Of a DNA stretch of 64,000 nucleotides, positions 54,764 to 64,000 are shown one piece after another. The stretch covers positions 11,155,501 to 11,219,500 of the forward strand of contig CAJFCV020000005.1 in NCBI GenBank assembly GCA_904066235.2. Reading direction: 5' to 3'. A program made the translations under genes and the position numbers. The first letter of the stretch is position 1; each line of letters opens with the position of its first letter. The notes beneath the pieces were generated by a model. It was given only the letters and a program-made list of their open reading frames with translations, searched no databases and was not told the DNA's origin. This stretch comes from Bursaphelenchus xylophilus (Eukaryota; Nematoda; Chromadorea; Rhabditida; Aphelenchoididae).

Positions 54764-55302
54764 ACAGTAGGGGACCTGATCCAGTGGCAAAGAAAATCTC
54801 ATACTTTTTTCGTCTAAAAAATCACGGCGGTTTCTGCAAAACGCGGCCTAGGAATCGTCCATATACCTTTTAAAAGACGATTTCTGAGTCAGTGCATCAG
54901 CCTGTTAGGGGGAAAAAATCGATTTTGAGTTTTTTGCACTAAAATGGCTGTTGGAAGGTGCTAAGCAAAAGCGAACAATATTTTTTCCCAAAACCATCAT
55001 CAAGGTATATTTTTTTACAATTTACTGTTTTAGAAGTAACCGCGTCCAGCTGTCGTATCTTACCTTACTGGGCGATGATTTGACGGTTACTGAAGTTTTC
55101 GACCCTTGCGATGACGATGGTATCATTATTTTTCCGATTTTCCTACTGTAACATACCGTAATACTGTATCGACCGCTAAAAAACGACCGTAGAATCTTTA
55201 TTTCTGAAAATTTCACAGGCGATTTTACGATTTTTGGAATCAGCATAAAATTCTGCTCTAGAGGCAATCAAAAAAAGCTCAAAAAAAGCTGCGACAAATT
55301 TC

Positions 55303-55368
55303 GTGGTATAGTGGTTAGTGGTCGGGACTACCAATCCAGCGACCCGGGTTCGAGTCCGGCTGGGTGCA
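55303..55368 (+). other. tRNA-like segment, left arm of T2
   Basis: TGGTATAGTGG fits the A box and GGTTCGAGTCC is a perfect B box. CGGGA-CTACCAA-TCCAG forms a mostly paired 5+7+5 anticodon-type arm whose loop would carry ACC. No acceptor stem is visible. Confidence 0.65.
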
Positions 55369-56012
55369 AATATTGAAAAGAAGTCCGAAATTAAATTTAT
55401 TGTGATTCAGAGGTTTGTATGTTTTGCCATGGGCAATTATCAATGTCAATGGTAGCTGGATTCGAGGATAAAACGGGGTTTATATAATTTTAGAGGCTCA
55501 TTACGTGAAAAAATCAAAGTGCTTCAAATCGGTTGAAATTGATAATACCTAAGGGCTATTCTAAGACACTTTCTCGTTTATCCGACAACTACGAAAGAAA
55601 CAGCCTTAAAAAAGCGCCTTGTTATCGGCCAAGCCAATCTGCAGTCTTCCGAAGCCATCATCAGCCCTGAGGGCAACACAATAATGTTGAAGGAAATCGC
55701 TGCCGAACGCAAAATCGTAGACATTTCCGAACGTCCAGGTGGACAGTGAAACATGATATTTTTTGTCCTAAAACATAGGCAACAGATGAGACCGCGACTT
55801 ACACTTAAAGTTGGTCTTTGGAAGCCACGGCGCAACCACTCGACTACCAATCAAGACGATGCTTTATTGTTAGACTATGGAGAATGGTGTAAGATAAAAA
55901 ATTAGGTTCAACTTCGAGAATGGTCGACTGCGCAAAGATTCAAGACCTGTATAAGCCCGCCGTTTCGTTCAACGAGATCGGTCTTCCGAGGTATCCGTCT
56001 GGAGCCAACTGA

Positions 56013-56078
56013 GCACCCAGCCGGACTCGAACCCGGGTTGCTGGATTGGTAGTCCCGACCACTAACCACTATACCACG
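56013..56078 (-). other. tRNA-like segment, right arm of T2
   Basis: The inverted partner of 55303-55368. A and B boxes are kept, with one change in the anticodon arm (CCAGCAACC in place of CCAGCGACC on the plus-sense reading). Confidence 0.65.
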
Positions 56079-56513
56079 AAATTTGTCGCAACTTTTTTTG
56101 ATTGCCTCTAGCGCAGAATTTTATGCTGATTCCAAAAATCGGAAAATCGCCTGTGAAATTTTAAGAAATAAAGATTCTACGGCCTTTTTTTAGCGGCCGA
56201 TACGGTATTACGGTATGTTACGGTAAGAAAATCGGAAAAATAATGATTCCGTCGTCATCGCAAGGGTCAAAAAACTTCAGTAACCGTCAAATCATCGCTC
56301 AGTAAGGTAAGACACGACAGCTGGAGGCGATTACTTCTAAAACAGTAAATTGTAAAAAAATATACCTTGATAAAGGTTTTGGGGAAAAATATTGTTCGCT
56401 TTTGCTTAGCACCTTCCGACAGCCATTTTAGTGCAAAAAAACTCAAAATCGATTTTTTCCTATGTCCACGGCTGACGCACCCACTCAGAAATCGTCTTTT
56501 AAGGAAGGACGTG

Positions 56514-58893
56514 CTTTTCGATGCCCGCAAATTTTCGCGGTTCGCGACCGCAAATTAAAACGAAATCTGCCCGCACTTTTTCTGCCCGCAAATTATAAAA
56601 ATGTTATAAAACGCCTGAAACATGGATGATTAGTGAAATATTTGTATAAATCCGGTGGAATTAATAAATTTACATATGCAAAAGTGCATTTGACAAAAAA
56701 AAATTTTTGAGAAGTGTCTCAGATGCATGTTTTCTGAAATAAAATTCCAAATCACGGGGTGATATCATGTTTTTGGACAAAGCTGATGAATATGGAGTCC
56801 AAATCAAGTTGTTATAAAGGCTGAACAAAACTTTTTTTTGTCCAAACGAACTTTTCGATGCCCGCAGATCGGAAAATCGGATCCTCAGACGTTACGAATG
56901 TAAAAATCTTCATTGTTATCATTTTTTGAGTAATTTCAAGCTGCCACGAGACAATTGCTGCACATCTTCAGGTAGAAAATTTGAATTTCAGATTTGCGGG
57001 CAAAAAAGTTTGAAAACTTTTGGATGCCCGCAGATAAAAAAATGCTCCAAAATCTTTCGTGAGTCACCGAAGTAAAAAAACCTTAGTTACCATGTCAAGA
57101 TTAGACGCTATGATCGTTCCGACGGCAATTGGGGCCGATTTGTTTGCAGGAAAACGGTTTTTTGGCAGAAAAAATATTTGCGGGCAAAAAAAGTTAGAAA
57201 AATTTTTGAGTGCCCGCAAATCTAAAAAAGCTTCCAAATAAATCAAAACTTGTTGTCTTGGGGAAAATTGGGCTCATAATGCTATTTTGACTAGTTTTAT
57301 GACCATTGACGCCGATTTTTTGGTTGAAAAGTACAAATTTAAATTTGCGGGCAAAAAAAGTTTCAAAAATTTTCCAATGCCCGCAAATTAAAAAAGGCTT
57401 CCAAATCAATCAAAACTTGTTGTGATGAAAATACGGGTAACATAAGCGACATTATGACACCTTTTACGACCATAGGCACCGATTTTTCAGTGAAAAAATC
57501 CAAATTAAAATTTGCGGGCAAAAAAAGTTCTAAAAATTTTCCAATGCCCGCAAATCTGAAAAAAGGTTTAAACAGTCAAGGTTGATGACATTGTTCATGA
57601 TTAAAGCTCGGTAAAGTTTTTTGGGTTTGTGCCTTTCTTTTGATAATCCTGAGAAATACTGTAGACGGTTATTTATCGCATCCATGTGTAAAATGTCCAC
57701 TTCTGCCGAAACCGCGTCATTTCTGATAAGATAACTCAAAAAATGGAATTCTTTTACCGAATTATTTCAAAAATTGACCGAAAGGTAAGTTTCTGTTTCA
57801 AATCTTGCACTTTTGGGGACGAATCGTTACTTGCAGCAGCCACCATTCTATCACGGGCATTGGAAAATTTTTAGAACTTTTTTTGCCCGCAAATTTTAAT
57901 TTGGATTTTTTCACTGAAAAATCGGTGCCTATGGTCGTAAAAGGTGTCATAATGTCGCTTATGTTACCCGTATTTTCATCACAACAAGTTTTGATTGATT
58001 TGGAAGCCTTTTTTAATTTGCGGGCATTGGAAAATTTTTGAAACTTTTTTTGCCCGCAAATTTAAATTTGTACTTTTCAACCAAAAAATCGGCGTCAATG
58101 GTCATAAAACTAGTCAAAATAGCATTATGAGCCCAATTTTCCCCAAGACAACAAGTTTTGATTTATTTGGAAGCTTTTTTAGATTTGCGGGCACTCAAAA
58201 ATTTTTCTAACTTTTTTTGCCCGCAAATATTTTTTCTGCCAAAAAACCGTTTTCCTGCAAACAAATCGGCCCCAATTGCCGTCGGAACGATCATAGCGTC
58301 TAATCTTGACATGGTAACTAAGGTTTTTTTACTTCGGTGACTCACGAAAGATTTTGGAGCATTTTTTTATCTGCGGGCATCCAAAAGTTTTCAAACTTTT
58401 TTTGCCCGCAAATCTGAAATTCAAATTTTCTACCTGAAGATGTGCAGCAATTGTCTCGTGGCAGCTTGAAATTACTCAAAAAATGATAACAATGAAGATT
58501 TTTACATTCGTAACGTCTGAGGATCCGATTTTCCGATCTGCGGGCATCGAAAAGTTCGTTTGGACAAAAAAAAGTTTTGTTCAGCCTTTATAACAACTTG
58601 ATTTGGACTCCATATTCATCAGCTTTGTCCAAAAACATGATATCACCCCGTGATTTGGAATTTTATTTCAGAAAACATGCATCTGAGACACTTCTCAAAA
58701 ATTTTTTTTTGTCAAATGCACTTTTGCATATGTAAATTTATTAATTCCACCGGATTTATACAAATATTTCACTAATCATCCATGTTTCAGGCGTTTTATA
58801 ACATTTTTATAATTTGCGGGCAGAAAAAGTGCGGGCAGATTTCGTTTTAATTTGCGGTCGCGAACCGCGAAAATTTGCGGGCATCGAAAAGTC
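56514..58893. repeat. 2.4-kb near-perfect palindrome built of TTTGCGGGCA units
   Basis: The arms 56514-57553 and 57857-58893 are inverted copies with very few differences; the same 60-codon frame can be read at 57064-57246 and 58158-58340. The loop is about 300 bp. Within each arm paired words, TTTGCGGGCAAAAAAAGTT and ATGCCCGCAAAT, recur every 165-180 bp, so each arm is itself a series of small hairpins. There is no coding capacity. The left edge touches T2. Confidence 0.9.
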
Positions 58894-59052
58894 CATTTGC
58901 GGGCGAAAAAAAATTCCTCCTTTAAGGAATGAATCCAAATTTGTGCCAAGTTTCATCAAAATGAAGCTTGCTACAATGGGCCCTGCAAGCGTTAAATTCC
59001 ACTTGTAAAATACGCTACCACTCCGATTTTTTCATCTTTATTTCTTTTCCCA

Positions 59053-62000
59053 TTACACCACAATTTGTTTCTCAACAACCTGTTTAGCGAACTTCTCCAT
59101 CAGATTGACGAGTCCAACGAAAAGCTCGAACGACTCCAACGCCTCGTGTCGCTGATAGCGCAGCTGACGGATGGATTCGCTGAAACGGATGCGCGTCTTG
59201 GTCTGCAGTCTGTCCGCCTCCGTGTCGGCCATGAACCACACACCCGTGCGCTTGGTGCCGCTTTGGGAAACGATCAGCGCCGCCGCCTCTCTGGCCGGCC
59301 ACGTCGGAATCTTCTTTTTGATCTGGAAAACTTTTTTTTTAAATATCTGCTTACCGCAGCTCTGAACTCCCAGATATCCTCGGGAATTTTGTGTTCGTCG
59401 ATCCAGCTGGACATGAAGAACATCTGCAGCTTGTGGGAGACAGATTTACCATCCGTAACGGACACTTTTACATTCCGATGCTTGGACTTGGTCTCCTCTT
59501 CGATTCGAAATTTGATTCCGGCACAAGTTTTCTCACCTCTGCCCTCAGGGCAAATTAATCTGAAAAAAGGTAGAAGTTGCATTCGAAGTATTTTACAAAA
59601 GCCCTAACTAACAGGGGAAGTACTCCAAGTGCGACGCACAGATTTTGATAAAACTTGGCACAAATTTAGAATAATTTTTTCTAAGACATATGCGAGAATC
59701 CTAGCTCGCGCTTTGCAGAAACAACCGAGATGTTTAGATTGAAAGTTAGATCAAAATTAAGGACTTTTTGCCGAATTTCGGCCCGAAAAGTTTCATGCCT
59801 ATTTCTACCGTAAAGAATAATGTTTCTACAAAAAATCAAATTTTTTCGCACGAAACTGCCAAAGTAGTGGCCAAAAAGGTGTTCTCTCTCTGACCGCACT
59901 CCACGTTTAGCGTGCTCTCTCCGCAGCAAGAATCGTTCGATATCTCGGCGGCGCCCGCAAACCGCGAGCTAAGACTTTCAGGAATTGATATTTAGTCCAT
60001 ACCCGTGTGCAAAATTTAAAGAAATCTGAGCGTCACACTTGGAGTACTTCCCCTGTAAGTCAAAAACGGTTCAAATTTTTTTTTATCTCAAGAACAAAGT
60101 CGAAAGTTCAAATTCAATTGTATTTTCATAAAGTGCGTAGACTTTTTTAGCCTTTTATCGCGGACGCACAGTGCATTTTGCTTTTTTCGCACAGTGCAAA
60201 CTTCAACTCGGCGACATTTTGACGCACGGTGCAAAAGATAAAACTGCACGGTGCAAAAAACTAAAAATGCACGGTGCAAATTGCAATTTGCACCGTGTAT
60301 TTTCCTCGCGACAAAAAGTCTACGAACTTTATGAAAAAACAGTTATCAAACAAAAAAATCTCAAAAACCCCCCTACTTTGCCTCCGGCGTGTCTTCTTTC
60401 ATCAGAACAATGATGGCTTCCGGCTTCAACTCGGCCACCAACCGATGGAAATCGGCTTCAGTGTCCTGCGTGAACGGAGCTTGCGCGAGAACGAATTGCT
60501 TTGACTGAACGAGGCCATCAACATAGCTGGCGTGGTAGTAATCACCGCCCTCGGACTCGCTCAACACAACTCGAGTGTGATCGTTAAGAGGAATATCTGA
60601 AAAATTCGAAGGCATTCTTTCAAACATAGGGTTATTAGAGCAAAGTCATCAAAATTAATGTGAGTAAATTGCGGACTGACCTGGAAATCGGTTCTTACTC
60701 GCATTTTCGTCGGCAAAAAATGCGCAAAAAGTCGGTGATTCGCGGTGAATCTCGTGGTAAGAGGCCAAAAGTCCTTCGTGGATTTTCTTGCCGCCATCGG
60801 TCAACTGGAAACAGGCAATGTTGATATTGATACGATTTCAAGGCCACAGCGAAGAAGCGTCCGTTTTCTGGGACCTCGCGTTTTTTCTTGCTTCGACATA
60901 AAGTTGGCCAATAAAGGTTGTAAAACTGGGATTTTAAGGATCAAAAAATGCCTAAAAACCTTTTTAGAATAGCCCACACACCTCAGGAGGCATAAAGACC
61001 CTGAGGCTGGATACAAACGCTATATCAGAGATAGACATGGCTCCCGGCCTGGGCCGGGCCGCGGGCCGGGCCGAAATTTCGGCCCGTCGGCCGGATTTCA
61101 GGTCGGCGCCGGACCATTTCCGGCCCGTCGGCCGGGCCGGTGTTTCGGCCCGGCCCGGCCCGGAATAGTTAAAATCCAGAATCTCAAAGCGAAAATTGGG
61201 TTTGATAATGAAAATAAACGAAATGACAAGACACAATTCGTTTTTTTAAAGGTATTTTTGTTTTTAGATAGCTATGGAAACACATATTTATCCATTTACA
61301 TGATGATAGAGGAAAAATTTGGTCATAAGGAGTTAGACTTGAGGAGACTTTCGTTTCAATGGGCCGGCCCGGGCCGGGCTGAAGCAAATTTAGAACGGGC
61401 CGGGCCGGGCCGACGGAAAATTTGAAACGGGCCGGGCCGGAACCCTTCAGGCCGACGGGCCGGGCCGAGATTTTCGGCCCGGGCCGGCCGACGAGCCATG
61501 TCTAATCAGAGATAAGGCTAGGGCGCAGCTTGGAAAATTCTTTTTTGTTCAAAGAGAAAAATTTCCTATCTGAAAGTCTGCTGAAGCTTTTGCATGGCGA
61601 ATCAGGCGCAACTCTGGTCATAATAAAACAATGAAAGCTTTAAAAATACAATTTTTTAGGATTCTTTTTCGAGCTGCGCCCGAACTTTTTCAGCCAACTT
61701 TCAGATAAATAACTGGCCTTTGTCAAAAAAAAGGAAGTGTTGGAAACCTTAAAAAAACAGGTTAAAATCTCATTTCCCGGCTCATCAAAAAACATATTTT
61801 CCGAGCTGCGCCCGATCACTTCCAACCAGCTTTCAGATTTTTTTGACCGGTCTCAGCCCGAAAAAGGAAGTGTTGCTGACATAAGGAGCAAAAAAATAAA
61901 AATCTCCTTTTTCCGGCCAACCAAAAAAATAATATTCCAAGCTGCGCCCGACCTTTTTTGTTACTTCTCGCTAGCTAGCCTTCCGGAGCCTATTCTAGCC

Positions 62001-62298
62001 TCACAGGCCTGTCAATGTCCCATTTACTTTTTAAATACAACTTTTACGACCCGTTTTCTTCATAATCATATTCAACTATTTTCTCCTTTTTCATTCTGCA
62101 ACTTGCGAAAAGAAAAAAAGAATTTTTGAGTCTAGGCCAGCAACGGAAGTTTTCCAAGAAAAAAAATAAGAAACTCACATGCACCGCCAAGACCATTGGA
62201 TGGAAGAATCTGGATTTCTGCTTTCGCTTCGATCGCTGCGACTTGCCCGCATTGGCGATAACCTCCCGAGTTCCGTCCTTGTGCAAGGCGATGTCCAT
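59053..62298 (-). CDS. Protein-tyrosine-phosphatase-like protein, probable pseudophosphatase
   Basis: The in-phase minus-strand model is 62179-62298, 60681-60804, 60377-60596, 59355-59559 and 59053-59322, giving 312 residues, the usual size of small nematode PTPs. The N terminus is basic (GKSQRSKRKQKSRFF). PTP motifs follow: SKNRFPDIPLNDHTRVVL (the KNRY...TRV motif), DYYHASYVDG, FVLAQAPFTQDTEADFHRLV (normally QGPL...DFWRM) and the WPD-like loop SSWIDEHKIPED. The active-site loop reads IVSQSGTKRTGVWF where an active enzyme has HCSAGVGRTG: the nucleophilic Cys is Ser and the preceding His is Val, though the Arg is kept. It cannot be an ordinary phosphatase and may bind phosphotyrosine; nematode pseudophosphatases such as EGG-3/4/5 act this way. 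Introns range from 32 nt to 1.4 kb. The join of the first exon is inferred from phase. Confidence 0.78.
59624..60053. mobile_element. Family C element, complete copy
   Basis: Tips GGGGAAGTACTCCAAGTGCG and CACTTGGAGTACTTCCCC are intact inverted repeats. The interior matches the other copies throughout. It is the best reference copy of the family and lies in a PTP intron. Confidence 0.88.
60122..60345. repeat. GCAC module
   Basis: TTTTCATAAAGTGCGTAGAC pairs with GTCTACGAACTTTATGAAAA. Nine GCAC words lie between. It sits in the same PTP intron as the family C copy. Confidence 0.75.
61032..61504. mobile_element. hAT-type GC-rich foldback MITE with an 8-bp target duplication
   Basis: The ends TAGACATGGCTCCCGGCC and GGCCGACGAGCCATGTCTA are inverted repeats. 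ATCAGAGA stands directly before (61024-61031) and directly after (61505-61512). The flanks dominated by GGCCGGGCC enclose an AT-rich centre. An 8-bp duplication and TA(G)-type tips fit the hAT superfamily. It lies in the first intron of the PTP gene. Confidence 0.88.
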
Positions 62299-62403
62299 CT
62301 TGTCGTGGGCTGTTCAGTGGCCCCACAAAAGGGCGGCAACAGAAGCGAAAAGAGCACCGCACTGCTTTCGAATTGGCAAAAATGGGAAGGAAAACGGGAA
62401 ATT

Positions 62404-62409
62404 TTTATT
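62404..62409 (-). terminator. Poly(A) signal between TTR and PTP genes
   Basis: AATAAA on the minus strand lies about 118 nt after the TTR stop codon and about 106 nt before the PTP start codon. Confidence 0.55.
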
Positions 62410-62526
62410 TCGATAATTTTGAAAATGAAAATTTAAAAAACGATGTGAAAATGGGAACCATGGGAAACCTGGATTAGAAAGTACTAAAAGAATAAGGGAA
62501 CTAAGATTGTCTATATGAAATTGAGG

Positions 62527-63113
62527 TCAGCACGAGAGATGACTGAACACTCCGGTGATGTTGACAACTTCTCTGTTTCCGAAATTGAACGGCCGAATAA
62601 TGTCGCCGGACTCAATGTACTTGTCCTCTACGCGGATGGAAAAGTGCTCACATTCCTGAAAAGAAAACAGTGGATGGTACCGTCAGGGAGAAATAGGAAT
62701 AAAAAAATTCCGTAAGATTTTTGCAGATTGCCCATCATCCAAAAAAATAAAAAAATTCTTGGAGAGATGAATAAAAAGAGTAAAAAACCTTGCCTTTGAG
62801 TCACATCGGTAATAAAAGTGTAGGTATGGCTCGATGCTCGTCAGCTCATCGGTCCTTCCAGTTATGTGGAAATTACCCTCATGGTCCGTTTTTACGTTGG
62901 CTACAAGGTCGTTAGGGTCTACTGAAATGATAAAATATAATTTTTTGACAAAAAGCGGCGAAATTTTTTTTATTTTTGGTATAGAAACCTGACCAATTTT
63001 TGATGATTATATTACACTTGGATTAGAAATCTCATCAACCCTTCGAAATTGCTGTAACTGCTGCACAACTTGTTTATAACAAGTAAAAGTAGATCTTACT
63101 TGTACAAAAGTCC
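62527..63113 (-). CDS. Transthyretin-like (TTR) family protein, 5' end missing or displaced
   Basis: Minus-strand exons are 63018-63113 (open at the 5' side), 62794-62921 and 62527-62655. The translation keeps the TTR-family layout (PF01060): VQVRSTFTCYKQ for the first strand and Cys, DPNDLVANVKTDHEGNFHIT, GRTDELTSIEPYLHFYYRCD, then ECEHFSIRVEDKYIESGD and a C-terminal cysteine. These are small secreted nematode proteins; some bind lipids or dying-cell surfaces. The exon 2 donor is GC (AAG|GCAAGG), the rare but accepted GC-AG type. No clean acceptor or signal peptide precedes 63113. An open frame continues upstream to an ATG at 63222 through sequence that belongs to the homeobox duplication. 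The gene may thus be truncated or may use a chimeric start. Confidence 0.72.
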
Positions 63114-63373
63114 TTTTTCGAAATCCCAAAAAGAAAGAGCAGAAAAAAATTTCAAATCGAAAATGTGCGATTACGCAAGAAAATAAGCCTAAAATTTCTG
63201 CGCAACGCATGTTTCTGCGCAATAATAAGCTAGAAAGGGGCGTGGCACGTCGACAGAAATTTGCGCAAGGGTCGAAACTCGGCGCCTATAGGCTTATTCT
63301 TTGATCTTGCAGCTTACTGCGCGGTGATTTGAATTTTTTTTCAAGTTTTCTTGATTTGTTTTCAAAAATCATC
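63114..63373 (+). promoter_or_regulatory. Conserved upstream region of homeobox copy 2
   Basis: It matches the region upstream of copy 1, beginning at TTTTCGAAATCCCAAAAAGA. The shared inverted repeat (ATAAGCCTAAAATTTCTGCG with CCTATAGGCTTATTC) and GGGGCGTGGCACGTCGAC are kept. The match stops abruptly at the left, where the TTR exon begins. Confidence 0.55.
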
Positions 63374-64000
63374 ATGTTTAACGTCCCAACCCCCTCTTTT
63401 TCTTATATCCCGATCATTTATGACCCCTCAGCGGTCCAGGCTACCTCTTCGGGGTGGCCAGGACCGGTCCCAGTTTTAATCCCTGAGGGTAATTTTGTCG
63501 TGGAGGCCAATTTGGCCTCAAATTTACATTTAGGAGGAATTGGCCGAGTCCAGAGCGGAAGAGTGGAGAAGAAGAAGGAGAAGAGATGGGCCCGCACCAA
63601 GTGGTCGCAAGCCCAGGAGCAGACACTGGCTGCGGCGTTCGCGGAGGACCAAGAGATAGGCTCGCGAATGCCGCAGCTGGTAGAAGCGACTGGCCTGCCG
63701 GAGAAGACCATTAAGGTGTACTTCGCGAACCACCGAGCCAGAAGCAAGAAGAGCCAGAAGGAAGACAAGCCAAGGAAGCCAGGAAGGCCACGTAAGTTAA
63801 CAGAGGTAAGTGAGGGGTACGGTAGCTGGGAGGGGTCCCCTTCGGCTGAATTTGCAAGTGGCTCCAGGCATGTACAATATATGCACCCTGGATATCCAAG
63901 CGAAACTTTGGATATTCAGGGAGCATGTAGTGCCCCCGCCCAGAGAAAGGCTCAATTTGCCTCGGGCAACTATTGTTTGCCATCACAAAACTATTACAGT
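63374..64000 (+). CDS. Divergent homeodomain protein with AT-hook, copy 2 (runs off the window)
   Basis: The frame opens with MFNVPTPSFSYIPIIYDPSA and stays open for 209 codons to the window edge. The homeodomain and AT-hook are kept. Changes from copy 1 include SQAQEQ for SQEQEQ, RMPQL for RMSQL and KPRKPGRPRK for KPKKPGRPRK. The recognition helix (VYFANHRARSKK) is identical. The copies face opposite ways (minus at 42-43 kb, plus here), 20 kb apart. No stop or frameshift is seen, so both copies look functional. Confidence 0.85.
   Translation, partial: MFNVPTPSFSYIPIIYDPSAVQATSSGWPGPVPVLIPEGNFVVEANLASNLHLGGIGRVQSGRVEKKKEKRWARTKWSQAQEQTLAAAFAEDQEIGSRMPQLVEATGLPEKTIKVYFANHRARSKKSQKEDKPRKPGRPRKLTEVSEGYGSWEGSPSAEFASGSRHVQYMHPGYPSETLDIQGACSAPAQRKAQFASGNYCLPSQNYYS

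Larger units (their letters stand above)
54868..56505. mobile_element. 1.6-kb foldback with tRNA-like sequences in both arms (element T2)
   Basis: The outer tips AAAGACGATTTCTGAGTCAG and its complement closely resemble those of T1 (AAAACACGATTTTTGAGTCA). The next inner words also agree (AAAAAATCGATTTTGAG). The arms are about 510-530 bp and include GGTATATTTTTTTACAATTT and its complement. Each arm has an inward-facing tRNA-like segment. The 0.6-kb centre has no recognised gene. T1 and T2 are therefore one family. Confidence 0.86.

Noticed and set aside
55578..55850. 90-codon minus-strand frame in the centre of T2
   Set aside because: No recognisable domain, no splice context, and the frame is confined to the transposon loop.
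57064..58340. Identical 60-codon frames in the 2.4-kb palindrome
   Set aside because: They are mirror images produced by the two arms and contain only the repeated GCGGGCA units.

Overview
This is nuclear DNA from a nematode, probably a rhabditid (Caenorhabditis-like) worm. The evidence is a transthyretin-like (TTR) gene, a family essentially confined to nematodes; very short introns (32-39 nt) with TTTTCAG/TTTTTAG acceptors; trans-splice-like acceptors ahead of start codons; closely spaced same-strand genes with a poly(A) signal between them; and a very heavy load of small palindromic DNA elements. Species cannot be named from the sequence alone.

Layout. Positions 1-25,000 hold almost no recognisable gene. 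They are a mosaic of inverted-repeat elements. The commonest is family A (TA target, ends TCAGTCTGTCGGGAAAATAA); others are the GCAC modules (hundreds of GCACAGTGC/GCACGGTGC palindromic words), family C (about 440 bp), family D (about 230-260 bp) and several one-off foldbacks. A 50-codon ORF and a possible LTR lie near 19.4-19.9 kb. Positions 25,077-35,375 carry one large gene on the + strand, a D2-like dopamine receptor of about 1,505 residues whose third cytoplasmic loop is about 1,160 residues. Positions 35,479-53,326 carry three paralogous GNAT-fold acetyltransferase genes on the - strand with the same intron phases, plus a stray C-terminal fragment on the + strand. Between and inside them sit a homeobox/AT-hook gene (42.1-43.05 kb, - strand) and large nested foldback transposons. 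Positions 53.4-59 kb are again transposon-derived: a second tRNA-like foldback and a 2.4-kb near-perfect palindrome. Positions 59,053-63,113 hold a protein-tyrosine-phosphatase-like gene whose catalytic cysteine is replaced by serine, and just upstream of it on the same strand a TTR-family gene. The window ends inside a second copy of the homeobox gene on the + strand, duplicated together with about 260 bp of upstream DNA.

The genes do not form one pathway. The receptor and the first acetyltransferase are convergent neighbours. The acetyltransferases are a tandem expansion whose introns have been enlarged by transposons. TTR and PTP may form a two-gene operon. The most notable observations are two related foldback elements that carry inward-facing tRNA-like promoter sequences in both arms, empty sites that prove insertion of two element families, a hAT-type element with an intact 8-bp target duplication, the giant receptor loop, the pseudophosphatase and the inverted homeobox duplication. 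All splice models were made by hand from phase, splice sites and family resemblance, without RNA evidence.
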